Source: Chloroflexota bacterium
Lineage (GTDB): Bacteria > Chloroflexota > Anaerolineae > Anaerolineales > Villigracilaceae
Length of the DNA stretch: 64,000 nt
Assembly (NCBI GenBank): GCA_021787595.1
Contig: JAJYLQ010000001.1
Location: 124,001 to 188,000, forward strand
Reading direction: 5' to 3'
How positions within the stretch are numbered: position 1 is the first letter of the stretch; every line of letters starts with the position of its first letter. The notes beneath the pieces are model-generated. The model was not told the DNA's origin. It saw only the letters and a list, made by a program, of their open reading frames with translations, and did no database searches. Below, piece after piece: positions 1-9,133 of this stretch. Position numbers and translations under genes: made by a program.

Positions 1-653
1 TGAGCGAGTTTATGAAAGTTGTTTTCATCCGGTTCAAATGCGGCGACCGCCTCAAGAGGAATATCGGCGTTGATAAAGTTTCTTAGTGTGTCACCATCGA
101 ATGCGCCGCAATCAACGAAGCGCAGTGGCATTTTCCATAGTGGAATATCAGGCGGAAAATATTGATGTTCCAAATCAGGTTGAGGCAGGATGGAATAATC
201 ACCACTCAAACGAAATTGAATCAATTGGTTGTAAAGATCGCGGCTGGTCACATCTTCAAAAAGATTTGCCGTTGAATTTAATTCTTCTTTATAGCCGTCA
301 TAAAATGTCCGCTTGGTCAGCCAGTAGCGTGTTCCAAGTTTGTCGGCAAATTCATCATATAAATCAATGGGAGTAATGATCTGCTTGAAGCCTAATGAAT
401 TCAATCGCGAAATAATAGCGGCAATATTTGCATCGCGGTTGTGAATACCGATGACGACCGCGGAGTTGGGACGGATATCCATTGGGATTGTGTCAGGCTG
501 TTGAATTTGCAATTCTTGTATTGTAATTTGACGAGGATAATGATTGAGAAAACCACTCACAGTTAAGTGGTGCCGCGTTAAAACATCTAGTACATCGCGG
601 GCGAATGTGCCGGTGCCATAAATAAAAACTTTCTTGTTGCCGATGTCTCGCAT
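1..653 (-). CDS. FkbM-family methyltransferase, 3' end beyond the window
   Basis: The reading frame is open from an ATG at 653 to the left edge, so the C-terminus is missing. The N-terminus (MRDIGNKKVFIYGTGTF) is a Rossmann-like GxGxF nucleotide-binding segment. A later LRFVDCGAFDGDTL segment matches the SAM-binding motif I of FkbM-type methyltransferases. Proteins of this shape O-methylate sugars in surface glycans, which fits its place as the last visible gene of the polysaccharide operon. The same frame is also open upstream to 854, inside the previous gene, but has no ATG, GTG or TTG there, so 653 is the only sensible start. Sugar target unknown. Confidence 0.8.
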   Translation of the reverse strand, partial: MRDIGNKKVFIYGTGTFARDVLDVLTRHHLTVSGFLNHYPRQITIQELQIQQPDTIPMDIRPNSAVVIGIHNRDANIAAIISRLNSLGFKQIITPIDLYDEFADKLGTRYWLTKRTFYDGYKEELNSTANLFEDVTSRDLYNQLIQFRLSGDYSILPQPDLEHQYFPPDIPLWKMPLRFVDCGAFDGDTLRNFINADIPLEAVAAFEPDENNFHKLA

Positions 654-697
654 ATCAGTACCGATCTTTAAACTTTCGATTCGTTTTAGAATTTTAG

Positions 698-1885
698 TCA
701 GTCGGTTCTGCGTTGTGTCTTCAACGGGATTGAGACGATAATCAGCAAAATCGTCAAAAGCATGGGGTTTAGTATAATTCCAATGTTGACATCGGAATAA
801 AACACATAATAAGCTTTTGGGATAAGGATTAAGCCCAGTAATATTGTGGTTACCTTATCTATGGAAGATTTTTCGTTTTGTGCGAGAAAGAGTAATAGCG
901 GCGGATAAAGCATTAATAACCGATAATCTCCCGATGATTGGGGAAATAAGATCATCATGAGCGTTATGATCAACAGCCTGCGCCAGAAGGGATAGTTGTT
1001 TTTGTAGATTACGAATGTAATTATAAAAAAGAATGCGGTTACTAAGAGCACGTATGCGCGATTGAACCACGATGAGGTAATAAGAGATGGTTTAAGGAAT
1101 AGTAGAAGTGTGAAGAGAGAAGAATTAAAACGTACTAGACTTCCGCTTCCGAATGCAATTGAATAGGATGTGCCAAAAGAAGCTAACATTTTGCTAAATT
1201 CAATGGCTAATCCGCCTTTGAACACTGCAAGGCTGACAATTTCCAGGGCAAAAGTTAATCCGCCAGTTAGAAGAATATCCCGAATGCGCTTATCAAGCAG
1301 GGGAATGGTCAATAAAACTAATGGATATCCTTTCATCGCGATTGGAAATGCTAAAAGCAGGACGGCGAGTGTCAACCGGCCGCGTTGATAGAGGTAAACA
1401 AAAAGAGAAATAAAGATAAATACGATAATATCAAAATTGGCGCGGTCCAAAATAAACAAAATGGGATATGTCAGTAATACTAATGTGAGAGCATTTAATC
1501 TTTCGGCGAAATTTAGTTTCTTGTTTCTGTAAAGCGTGTTGATGATGTACCATATTAAATATGTAATGAAAAGTGTAATAAATATAGCAAGAGAAATTAT
1601 CCATGGTCGAGTAAGTGAGAAAAGAAATGAAACCAGATACCCAAACGGAAGATAACCGCCGATATAATTAATTCGCGCAGGGTTATAGGGATCAAGATCG
1701 GAGGAACCTCGAAGCGGATTGAAAAAATCCATGAAGCGGTCGTCTGAACGGAAGAGGAATGTGTCGTAGGGATAACCTCGTCCCATAAAATGGTTTGCCA
1801 AGTGAAAGACAACCGCACAGATAAATCCTGTGAAAATTACAAGCACAAGGAGTTCAATCTTTTTTTCTTTTTCCATTGGATTCAT
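698..1885 (-). CDS. Polytopic membrane protein, GT-C/GT87-like (DUF2029 style)
   Basis: This 395-residue protein has about ten hydrophobic segments. After TM1 comes an extracytoplasmic loop with acidic and aromatic residues (RSDDRFMDFFNP), the kind of loop that holds the catalytic Asp in GT-C polyprenyl-phosphate-sugar glycosyltransferases. It sits 1 bp after the SDR-GT2 fusion gene and is AT-rich like its neighbours. By position it probably adds a sugar to, or helps assemble, the lipid-linked glycan outside the membrane. Family assignment rests on topology and the loop, not on a diagnostic motif; an O-antigen polymerase-like role is the alternative. Confidence 0.6.
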   Translation of the reverse strand: MNPMEKEKKIELLVLVIFTGFICAVVFHLANHFMGRGYPYDTFLFRSDDRFMDFFNPLRGSSDLDPYNPARINYIGGYLPFGYLVSFLFSLTRPWIISLAIFITLFITYLIWYIINTLYRNKKLNFAERLNALTLVLLTYPILFILDRANFDIIVFIFISLFVYLYQRGRLTLAVLLLAFPIAMKGYPLVLLTIPLLDKRIRDILLTGGLTFALEIVSLAVFKGGLAIEFSKMLASFGTSYSIAFGSGSLVRFNSSLFTLLLFLKPSLITSSWFNRAYVLLVTAFFFIITFVIYKNNYPFWRRLLIITLMMILFPQSSGDYRLLMLYPPLLLFLAQNEKSSIDKVTTILLGLILIPKAYYVFYSDVNIGIILNPMLLTILLIIVSIPLKTQRRTD

Positions 1886-1886
1886 T

Positions 1887-3617
1887 TCAATTGTGAACGT
1901 AGAAAAGATAAAATAACCTGCGTGCTATTCCAAGAAATTTGCTTGTAAGAATCCCTTGTTGACGATCCTTCCACTGGATGTTGAAGCGCGGATCATTTGC
2001 AAGTTGGTTGATAAACATGGCATAGTGTTTACTTTGGATAGTGGCAAGTTCCAAGCTAGCTGATCCGGATGACAAACGGAACGCACAAAGTGTTTGAGGA
2101 AGTGTGTATAAATCGCCATATAGAAGAATCCGCGCCCATAGATCTATATCAATAACATAGCCTATCGCACCATTGAACTTGCCGGTTCTTTCTAAAAATT
2201 GACGTTTGAAAAGTATCGCTGCAGGCTCTCCTAACAGATTGGTTCCAGCGCGCACGAGACGATTGATTGCACTTTGACTCTTGAACTTGCGTTCACCTCC
2301 TAGAAATTTCCTTATTACCACTTCTTTTCCGCGCGGGTCAACAATTTGACGCGCACAAGTAACCAACGATACCGATTTGTTGTCAGGCGCTTCAAGAACT
2401 TTGATTTGGCGTTCCAGGCATTCTGGATAAAGGAAGTCATCCGCTGGGAGCAGTTTGACGTACTCTCCGCGCGCTTCGGTGACGGCTTTATTCCAATTTC
2501 CTTCGACACCGATATTGCTTTTGTTGCGTAATAATCGGATACGCGGATCCGTATATCGCGCGATCACACTTAACGTTTCATCTGTAGATGCATTATCTAC
2601 AATGAGCAATTCGAAATCCGAAAAGGTTTGTTGAAGCACAGAGTCAATCGCTTGAGCGATAAACTCTTGACAGTTGTACACCGGTATACATACAGAAACT
2701 TTTGGTTGAGAATTTTGCGCGGCGCGTAGATTTTTGCAATTTGTGATTCCTTCCGTCAAGCTGACTTTTGGCTTCCATAGGGGTAAATGTTTTCCGCCTT
2801 TCCATGGAATCATAACTTCCCGGTTGCGATATGGTCTTCCTCCCCAAACGATGTCAATTTCATATCCCGTAATGGATTTATAGAGTTTCACCAAATCGCG
2901 TAACCGGATCGGTTGACCGGAAGATATAGAGTAGATTTCATGATGCTTTACTCTTTTATCGAATAATCTGCGAGCCGCGACTATAAACGCGTTTACCACA
3001 TCGTCAATATAAACAATGTCAATAAGTTGTTCTCCCGGCGACATACTTAATGGCGTTTTTTCTAGAGCGGCGCGCTGGAGTGCATTAAATAATTTGGGCC
3101 GCTGATCTCCTGGACCGTAGGTATCAAAGAGCTTTAGGGTGATTGCTTTAAGCGGTGTTGCTTTTAAGTAATATCCTAAAATATCCTCAAACGCTTGTTT
3201 GGTTGCGGCGTAGAGATTGACAGGATTATATTCGTCGTTTTCAAAATGCTGCCAGGATGTTCCGGTATTAATTAAATAAGGTGCCTTGAGCTGCGCCATT
3301 GATTCAAGAAGTTGAGCGCCGAATGCTATGTTTGAATTAATAAGTGTAGAAACATCGTCTGCTTTATGGTTGGCGATGAACACAGAAGCCAAATGGAACA
3401 CTAAATCAGGATTAAACTTTGTAATGATGTCAAATACTTCGTTGCGTTTGCCGATCACTGGGTAAGCTTCTATTTTCGGAAGAATATCTATAATCTGTGT
3501 TAGCCCATTCTCTGGTTGATAGATAATACCTACTTCGTAGTTTTTTTTAAAACAAGCGCGGGCTAAATTTGAACCGATGAATCCTGCGCCGCCTGTGATA
3601 AGAACTCTTTTCTGCAT
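1887..3617 (-). CDS. Fusion: SDR sugar-nucleotide reductase/epimerase + GT2 glycosyltransferase
   Basis: Residues 1 to about 290 form an extended SDR: GGAGFIGSN at 9-17 binds NAD(P), a Thr/Ser cluster lies at 118-121, and Y136-xxx-K140 is the catalytic pair. From about residue 305 a GT-A family 2 domain begins (KVSVCIPVYN, VDNASTDET, then LPADDF as the metal-binding DxD-like motif). One uninterrupted frame links them, with a short linker (CKNLRAAQNSQ). In this CDP-dideoxysugar operon the SDR half could be the C4-ketoreductase that finishes the sugar, and the GT2 half the transferase that uses it; that coupling is inference. It lies 3 bp after the RmlC-like gene. Confidence 0.85.
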   Translation of the reverse strand: MQKRVLITGGAGFIGSNLARACFKKNYEVGIIYQPENGLTQIIDILPKIEAYPVIGKRNEVFDIITKFNPDLVFHLASVFIANHKADDVSTLINSNIAFGAQLLESMAQLKAPYLINTGTSWQHFENDEYNPVNLYAATKQAFEDILGYYLKATPLKAITLKLFDTYGPGDQRPKLFNALQRAALEKTPLSMSPGEQLIDIVYIDDVVNAFIVAARRLFDKRVKHHEIYSISSGQPIRLRDLVKLYKSITGYEIDIVWGGRPYRNREVMIPWKGGKHLPLWKPKVSLTEGITNCKNLRAAQNSQPKVSVCIPVYNCQEFIAQAIDSVLQQTFSDFELLIVDNASTDETLSVIARYTDPRIRLLRNKSNIGVEGNWNKAVTEARGEYVKLLPADDFLYPECLERQIKVLEAPDNKSVSLVTCARQIVDPRGKEVVIRKFLGGERKFKSQSAINRLVRAGTNLLGEPAAILFKRQFLERTGKFNGAIGYVIDIDLWARILLYGDLYTLPQTLCAFRLSSGSASLELATIQSKHYAMFINQLANDPRFNIQWKDRQQGILTSKFLGIARRLFYLFYVHN

Positions 3618-3620
3618 GAA

Positions 3621-4175
3621 TCAATCTCCTCGCGTGAATATAAATGGACTCTCTATTTCATCCAAAGTTTGGAGCGATGCGTCTCTTGATGAGATAATCG
3701 GCTTCTTTATTCCCCAATCTATGCCAATGGAATCCCAGCGAATCCCGGTATCATTTGTTGGCGCATAGACGCTAGTCACTTTATAAGTTATTAAGGCCAT
3801 TTCGCTTAAAACTAAAAAGCCATGTGCAATCCCTGGAGGCAAATATAGTATGTCGCTCTTTTGGTCATTTAATTCAATAGACTGGTATTTCTTAAATTGC
3901 GGTGAACCCTTTCGTAAATCGACAATCACATCCCGAACATGCCCAAAAAGGCAAGTAACGAGCTTGCAATATTCATAAGGAGGTGTTTGATAATGAATTC
4001 CTCGCAACACATTTTTTGTGGAGCGAGTGTAGTATTCTTCTTCAAATTCAACGGAGAGCTGGAGTTCTTTATATTGTGCGGCAACGAATGTCTTTACGAA
4101 GGACCCTCTGTCATCATTTATTGTTTTTGCGCTTATAAGAAAACAGCCTGGAATTTTTAGTGGTTCAATGTTCAT
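3621..4175 (-). CDS. RmlC-type hexulose 3,5- (or 5-) epimerase
   Basis: This 184-residue cupin has the RmlC signatures: RGIHYQ with the catalytic His, LPPGIAHGFLVLS, and SVYAPTNDTGIRW, the region of the catalytic Tyr. The full length matches the family. No dTDP-sugar genes (RmlA/B/D) are present, while the CDP-3,6-dideoxyhexose genes lie directly upstream, so a role like Yersinia AscE (C5 epimerisation of the CDP-3,6-dideoxy-4-hexulose on the way to ascarylose) is more likely than dTDP-rhamnose synthesis. It overlaps the stop of the upstream SDR gene by 4 bp (ATGA), implying translational coupling. Confidence 0.82.
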   Translation of the reverse strand: MNIEPLKIPGCFLISAKTINDDRGSFVKTFVAAQYKELQLSVEFEEEYYTRSTKNVLRGIHYQTPPYEYCKLVTCLFGHVRDVIVDLRKGSPQFKKYQSIELNDQKSDILYLPPGIAHGFLVLSEMALITYKVTSVYAPTNDTGIRWDSIGIDWGIKKPIISSRDASLQTLDEIESPFIFTRGD

Positions 4176-5218
4176 AATTCATTCTTCTGATACAACTTAA
4201 TTAGATGTTGGATGCTTTCCCGAAGAAAAAACCACTCTTTTAGTTTGAGTTCACTTTCTGCTCTTGTTGTGGATGGCACATATCCTTCTGGTTTTTTATG
4301 CGGATCGGCTTTACCTCGAATTTCAATTTGAGACTCCGGAGAAAAGCATTGTGCCACTTGCTCTGCAACCTCCGCAATTGAAAATGCCTCATCACTTCCA
4401 ACATTATACGGGCGGCAGGACTGACCCTTGAATAAAATCGTCCATAGCCAAATGGTGAGGTCTGCCGCATAAAGATAGGAACGATAAGGTGTGCCATCAC
4501 CCTTAATTATAATGGGTCCGCCGTTCATTGCGTCTCGGATAAAGTTGCCAATGGCGAAATGCGCGTCTAGCGGGAGATATGGCCCGACGAAGGCAAAGCA
4601 ACGGGCGATCTTCATTTCGATATTTGTTTGTTGCGCGTACAGCGCGCATAGATGTTCCGCAATTCTTTTTCCTTGACCATAAGCGGACTTCGGATCCATC
4701 GGATCGGGAGCGCCGGTATAATCTTCGGGGATGTGAGTCAATTCGGGCGGTTGTTTTCCATAGACCGCGCCGGAACTCGTTAACAGAAATTTTTTTGCGC
4801 CGCATGTTTTCGTAAACTCTAAAGTATGACGCGTGCCTTCGATAATGGTATCCAGCATCAACAGCGGATTCTCATCGTTGAGTTTTGCGCTGGATTCGGT
4901 CGCGGCATGGATGACATGCGAGAACGTACCTGCAGGGAAGTCAAAAGTACGGACATCGCCTTCCATAAGGGCGACCGCTTTGTGTCCCGCGAGATGCGGA
5001 GCTTTGACTCGAAAAGCGGCCGGCGAACGAGTCAACACGGTCGCACGAGCATCGAGGTCCAATTTTTCATTTGCCCAGATGAAACTTTCCAACAACCAAC
5101 AACCGAAGAAGCCCGTCCCGCCTGTGATGAAAATGCGCTGGCCGCGCAATTCTTCCCAAAGATCACGCGTATGAACGAGGATATGATCAAGATCGTCGGC
5201 GAGCGGGTTCTTATCCAT
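4172..5218 (-). CDS. NAD(P)-dependent sugar-nucleotide epimerase/reductase (extended SDR)
   Basis: This 348-residue extended SDR has GGTGFFGCWL at its nucleotide-binding site, a catalytic TSSGAVYG segment and a YGQGK (YxxxK) motif. An N-terminal extension of about 28 residues precedes the Rossmann fold. It starts 2 bp after the flavin reductase gene and ends overlapping the RmlC-like gene. It is one of two SDR candidates, with the fusion gene at 1887-3617, for the 4-keto reduction that yields a CDP-3,6-dideoxyhexose (AscF/Abe/Prt role). Which SDR does this cannot be told from sequence alone. Confidence 0.8.
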   Translation of the reverse strand: MDKNPLADDLDHILVHTRDLWEELRGQRIFITGGTGFFGCWLLESFIWANEKLDLDARATVLTRSPAAFRVKAPHLAGHKAVALMEGDVRTFDFPAGTFSHVIHAATESSAKLNDENPLLMLDTIIEGTRHTLEFTKTCGAKKFLLTSSGAVYGKQPPELTHIPEDYTGAPDPMDPKSAYGQGKRIAEHLCALYAQQTNIEMKIARCFAFVGPYLPLDAHFAIGNFIRDAMNGGPIIIKGDGTPYRSYLYAADLTIWLWTILFKGQSCRPYNVGSDEAFSIAEVAEQVAQCFSPESQIEIRGKADPHKKPEGYVPSTTRAESELKLKEWFFLRESIQHLIKLYQKNEL

Positions 5219-5220
5219 GG

Positions 5221-5925
5221 TTATTCCCAGGCATCTATTGCTATCTGTGTCCGCGGGATTCCCCGATTTTCCAGTGCATCGGAAAGTGCCTTTAACATTA
5301 CCGGAGGACCGGACAAATAATATATGACCGACAACGGGTCAGGGATCCTTTGCCAGACAACATCGAGATTGATGCGTCCCTTAACGGATTCGGGGACATC
5401 GCCCTCTTCAACGAGAAAATATGACTTGAGGTTAGCGCAGCGTTCAGCAGCAGACTCGATGAGCGAGCGGTAGATCAACAACTCGGGATTGCGTGCGCCA
5501 TAGAAAACATAGACAGAATGTGGATAATCCGATGCCAGCCCGCCCAAAAATGCTGTAAATGCCGTGACACCGGTTCCTCCTGCCAACAAACAGACATCGT
5601 TTTCAGAATCAACAATGAAATCGCCGTAGGGCAATTTGATCCACACCTGGCAGCCGGGATGCAATTCAGATTCCATGCGCGTCGTAAATTGTCCTTTGAC
5701 CGCGTACGTGATGCGTAAAAGATTGCGATTCGTCGGTGCGCTGGCAATGGAGAAGGCACGCGACTCGGGCCAGAAGTCGCCCGGATTAAATGAGTCCAAA
5801 GCAAGATGCAAAAATTGCCCGGCCGAGAAACGCGGCGCAGGAGAATCAGGTTTCAAAAATACCGAATAAACATGTTCGCCGTGATCTACCAGGTCCACGA
5901 CTTCGCAACGAATCTTCTGCGGCAT
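5221..5925 (-). CDS. FAD/NAD(P)H reductase for the 3-dehydrase (DdhD/AscD-like, no ferredoxin domain)
   Basis: This 234-residue ferredoxin-NADP reductase-type protein has the flavin motif RAFSIAS, the NAD(P) motif LLAGGTGVTAF and an aromatic/acidic C-terminus (DAWE). Yersinia DdhD (E3) is about 330 residues because a plant-type [2Fe-2S] domain precedes these domains. Here the protein begins directly at the FAD barrel, and its few Cys do not form a cluster motif. Its start codon overlaps the stop of the dehydrase gene (TAATG), so the two are translationally coupled and should work as a pair: reductive removal of the C3 hydroxyl of CDP-4-keto-6-deoxyglucose. Confidence 0.82.
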   Translation of the reverse strand: MPQKIRCEVVDLVDHGEHVYSVFLKPDSPAPRFSAGQFLHLALDSFNPGDFWPESRAFSIASAPTNRNLLRITYAVKGQFTTRMESELHPGCQVWIKLPYGDFIVDSENDVCLLAGGTGVTAFTAFLGGLASDYPHSVYVFYGARNPELLIYRSLIESAAERCANLKSYFLVEEGDVPESVKGRINLDVVWQRIPDPLSVIYYLSGPPVMLKALSDALENRGIPRTQIAIDAWE

Positions 5926-7250
5926 TAATTTACTCGTTCTCCCTGCATGAAGCGTTCAAAAACAGAACTGATGTATTCGAGCTGGAACTCATCAATGCCG
6001 GGATAAACACCGATGAAGAAAGTACTGTTCATGATGATGTCGGTGTTGGTCAGATCGCCGACCACGCGGTGCTCGATGTTCATGAAGGCCGGCTGTCGAA
6101 GCAGATTGCCGCTGAAAAGATTGCGCGTCTCGATGCGGTTGGCTTCGAGGAAACGGGTCAGATCATTTCGAGTGAAACCGGCATCTTCGCGGACTGTGAT
6201 GACAAAGCCAAACCACGACGGGTCGGAATTGGGCGCAGCCTGGGGAAGAAGGAGGCGATCCTCATAAGGTTCGAGCATGGCGTGGATGCTTCGGAAGTTG
6301 GCCTTGCGGCGTTCGATGAACCCTTCCAGCTTGGCAAACTGCGCCATGCCGATGGCCGCCTGCATGTCGGTCACTTTCAAGTTATAGCCGATGTGACTAT
6401 AAACATATTTGTGATCGTAGCCGAACGGCAAGGTCCCAAACTGCTGGCTGAAACGCTTGCCGCAGGTATTATTCTCGCCGCCGGCACAATAACAATCACG
6501 TCCCCAGTCGCGGAGGGAACGGGCAATCCGTCCGAGCAGGTCACTGCCGGTTATCACCGCGCCGCCCTCGCCCATGGTGATGTGATGCGCGGGATAAAAG
6601 GATACGGTGGCGATATCGCCGAACGTACCGGTCAACTGTCCGCGGTAGCGCGAGCCGAGCGCATCGCAGTTGTCCTCCACCACCCACAGATTATGCTGCT
6701 TCGCAAGGCGCATCACGGTATCCAAGTCGAACGGAACTCCCATCGTATGCGCCATCGCAATCGCGCGCGTCTTCGGGCCAATCGCTTCTTCGATGCGTGA
6801 AGGGATGGCAGTGTAATCGCCCAAATTGACATCCACGAATACGGGCACAAGTTGGTTTTGCACAAGAGGCGCAACAGTGGTCGGGAAACCAGCCGCGACG
6901 GTAATGACTTCATCGCCCGGAAGCAAACGGCGCTCGCCCAGCTTGGGCGAAGTCAGCGCCGTGATGGCAACCAGATTGGCCGAGGAACCCGAATTGACAA
7001 TGAACGCATTCGACAGCCCGAAAAATTCGGCAAAGTCATTCTCGAACTGGTCCGAATATCGGCTGGCGGTCAGAAAAAAATCGAGGCTGGAATCAACCAG
7101 CTTCACCAGCTCGTCCGCATCGAAGACCCGGCCAGCGTAATGCACAAAATCGGTATCGGGGTTGAAGTCGCGTTTTGCAAAGCGCGCTTCATAATATTCT
7201 TCGACCAGCTTCAAAATATCGGCGCGTAATTGCGCGTCCCGTTTTATCAC
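5925..7250 (-). CDS. ddhC: CDP-4-dehydro-6-deoxyglucose 3-dehydrase (E1, PMP and [2Fe-2S])
   Basis: This 441-residue member of the DegT/aminotransferase fold carries the hallmarks that separate E1 from aminotransferases. The PLP lysine is replaced by His in [13 protein letters not shown] (H222 corresponds to Yersinia H220). Cysteines 195, 253, 255 and 263 give exactly the C-X57-C-X-C-X7-C pattern that binds the E1 [2Fe-2S] cluster. The enzyme dehydrates at C3 using PMP and accepts electrons one at a time from the partner reductase. It overlaps the upstream dehydratase gene by 4 bp and the reductase gene by 1 bp. Confidence 0.95.
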   Translation of the reverse strand: MIKRDAQLRADILKLVEEYYEARFAKRDFNPDTDFVHYAGRVFDADELVKLVDSSLDFFLTASRYSDQFENDFAEFFGLSNAFIVNSGSSANLVAITALTSPKLGERRLLPGDEVITVAAGFPTTVAPLVQNQLVPVFVDVNLGDYTAIPSRIEEAIGPKTRAIAMAHTMGVPFDLDTVMRLAKQHNLWVVEDNCDALGSRYRGQLTGTFGDIATVSFYPAHHITMGEGGAVITGSDLLGRIARSLRDWGRDCYCAGGENNTCGKRFSQQFGTLPFGYDHKYVYSHIGYNLKVTDMQAAIGMAQFAKLEGFIERRKANFRSIHAMLEPYEDRLLLPQAAPNSDPSWFGFVITVREDAGFTRNDLTRFLEANRIETRNLFSGNLLRQPAFMNIEHRVVGDLTNTDIIMNSTFFIGVYPGIDEFQLEYISSVFERFMQGERVN

Positions 7251-8269
7251 TTTGACTCCGTCATCAAAAAATCCTTATACCATGCAATTGTCTTTTCCAA
7301 TCCTTGTTCCAATGTGAACAGCGGCGACCAGCCCAGAACCTGACGCGCCTTGTCCGCGTTCAAAAACTGTTTGCGGATTTCATTGCTGGCTTCATTGCGA
7401 ATTTCAGGCTCCAGGTCAGATCCCATCAAGGCAAGGATACGCCGCGTCAATTCCAACACTGTTACCTGATTGCCATAAGAAAAATTAAATCCTTCCCCGC
7501 GCAGTTCAGGGTACGCGGCCAGCTTCTCAGCCAGCAGCATATAGGCCGCGGCGCCATCTTCCACATAGAAATAATCACGCACGTACTGCCCATCCGAACG
7601 GATGACCGGCCGCAGCCCGCGCAGGATGGAGCGGATCGTACCCGGCACGATGCGGTTCCAGTTCAAGTCGCCGCCGCCGTAAAAATTTCCGCAGCGCGTG
7701 ATCGCCACCGGCAATTCATAACTGACCGCGTAGGTCTTCGCGATCAAATCTGCGGCAGACTTGGAGACATCATAAGGATGCTGTCCCTGGAGCGGCGTGG
7801 TCTCATCATACGGCAGGACCTCCTGATCGCCATACGCCTTATCCGACGACGCGGCCACGATCTGTTTGACCGTCGGACTGCGGCGGCAGGCCTCCATCAA
7901 ATTCCACGTCCCGGCGATGTTGGTCTCGAAAGTCGGGACGGGATTCCGGTTCGCAATCGTGACGATGGTCTGCGCGGCCAGATGGATGACGGTGTCAATC
8001 TCATATTCGCCAAGGCTTCGCTCCAGCACTTCTCGGTCGCGGACATCTCCGCGCACAACCTTGACCTGCTCGATCAGCCCCGCGCGCACAAGTTCGCTCT
8101 GCGGGACCCAATCACGCACGAGACAGACCACGTCCGCGCCGGCTTCCGTTAAACGGCGCACCAGCCACGACCCGACCAATCCCGTTCCCCCGGTGACAAA
8201 GGTGGGACGGTCCTGCCAGAAAGCGCGGCCTGCCCCGATGCTTTTAGCGGGGTTCACCAGATTTTCCAT
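7247..8269 (-). CDS. ddhB: CDP-glucose 4,6-dehydratase
   Basis: This is an SDR of about 340 residues with [12 protein letters not shown] at the N-terminus, a catalytic AASSDKAYG segment and PYDVSK (YxxxK). Converts CDP-glucose to CDP-4-keto-6-deoxyglucose, the substrate of the next gene's product. The start at 8269 (MENLVNPAK) is preferred over the longest frame at 8332, which would overlap the upstream gene by 79 bp; even so 16 bp overlap. Identity as the CDP enzyme rather than another hexose dehydratase rests on sequence style plus adjacency to the cytidylyltransferase and E1 genes. Confidence 0.92.
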   Translation of the reverse strand: MENLVNPAKSIGAGRAFWQDRPTFVTGGTGLVGSWLVRRLTEAGADVVCLVRDWVPQSELVRAGLIEQVKVVRGDVRDREVLERSLGEYEIDTVIHLAAQTIVTIANRNPVPTFETNIAGTWNLMEACRRSPTVKQIVAASSDKAYGDQEVLPYDETTPLQGQHPYDVSKSAADLIAKTYAVSYELPVAITRCGNFYGGGDLNWNRIVPGTIRSILRGLRPVIRSDGQYVRDYFYVEDGAAAYMLLAEKLAAYPELRGEGFNFSYGNQVTVLELTRRILALMGSDLEPEIRNEASNEIRKQFLNADKARQVLGWSPLFTLEQGLEKTIAWYKDFLMTESK

Positions 8270-9021
8270 GGGGCATTTCCTTCCTGCCACAGTTTGTTGA
8301 GCAGGTGAACGTCGCGCAGTGTGTCCATGCACTGCCAGAAAGAATCGTGCTGATAGGCACTGACTTGTCCCTCGGCGGCCAATTGTTCGAGCGATTCGAA
8401 TTCCCAGGCGGTGCGGTCGCTTTCGATGTATTTCGTGATGCCCGGTTCCAACACGAAGAAGCCGCCATTGATCCAGCCTTCACCGATCTGCGGCTTTTCT
8501 TTGAATTCGGTAACATGTCCGTCTTCAATCACCATCTGCCCGAAGCGCGCTGGAGGACGCACTGCAGTAAGCGTAACCAGTGTCTCCTGCCTTCGATGAA
8601 AATCAACCAGAGCTGGTATGTTAATATTACTGACGCCATCGCCATAAGTAAGCATGAAAGTTTCGTCTCCAATGAACTGGGCAATCCGCTTTACGCGCCC
8701 GCCAGTATTGGTATCTGCACCGGTATCGAGCAGATGAATGATCCAATCTTCATGGTTGCCTTCATGAATGGAAACGGAACCAGATTTCAAATCGACAGTC
8801 AGGCTGTAGGCATGATGGCGAAAATTGAGGAAGTAATCCTTTATAAGCTCACCTTTATACCCAAGGGCCACCACAAACTCTTTGAATCCATAGGCGGCAT
8901 AAATATTCATGATGTGCCAAAGGATCGGCTGTCCCCCCACCTCCACCATGGGTTTGGGCTTGATGGTAGTCTCTTCAGAAAGACGGGTTCCCAATCCACC
9001 TGCCAGGATGCCAACCTTCAT
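8254..9021 (-). CDS. ddhA: Glucose-1-phosphate cytidylyltransferase
   Basis: This 255-residue nucleotidyltransferase opens with [13 protein letters not shown] and contains [10 protein letters not shown], the active-site lysine region. Later motifs [16 protein letters not shown] and [10 protein letters not shown] are typical of RfbF/DdhA. It makes CDP-glucose from glucose-1-phosphate and CTP, the committed step of 3,6-dideoxyhexose synthesis. First of six tightly packed sugar genes; 112 bp separate it from the GT2 gene upstream, so the sugar genes could have their own promoter, although none was clear. Confidence 0.95.
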   Translation of the reverse strand: MKVGILAGGLGTRLSEETTIKPKPMVEVGGQPILWHIMNIYAAYGFKEFVVALGYKGELIKDYFLNFRHHAYSLTVDLKSGSVSIHEGNHEDWIIHLLDTGADTNTGGRVKRIAQFIGDETFMLTYGDGVSNINIPALVDFHRRQETLVTLTAVRPPARFGQMVIEDGHVTEFKEKPQIGEGWINGGFFVLEPGITKYIESDRTAWEFESLEQLAAEGQVSAYQHDSFWQCMDTLRDVHLLNKLWQEGNAPWKIW

Positions 9022-9133
9022 ACCAGTTCTCCATTTAGCTTTTTGTCAATTCTACGAGAATCGAGCGCTTCGGGCAAGAAGAAAAAAACATCCCCGTTTC
9101 CCACCGATTGAGAATTTACGGCTTGGAAAGAGA

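Noticed and set aside
4826-5320. 164-codon plus-strand frame over the SDR gene
   Set aside because: Shadow of the minus-strand SDR, which has a complete Rossmann and YxxxK motif set.
5790-6800. 336-codon open frame opposite the E1 and reductase genes
   Set aside because: Antisense shadow of ddhC, which has clear catalytic motifs; it has no domain features.
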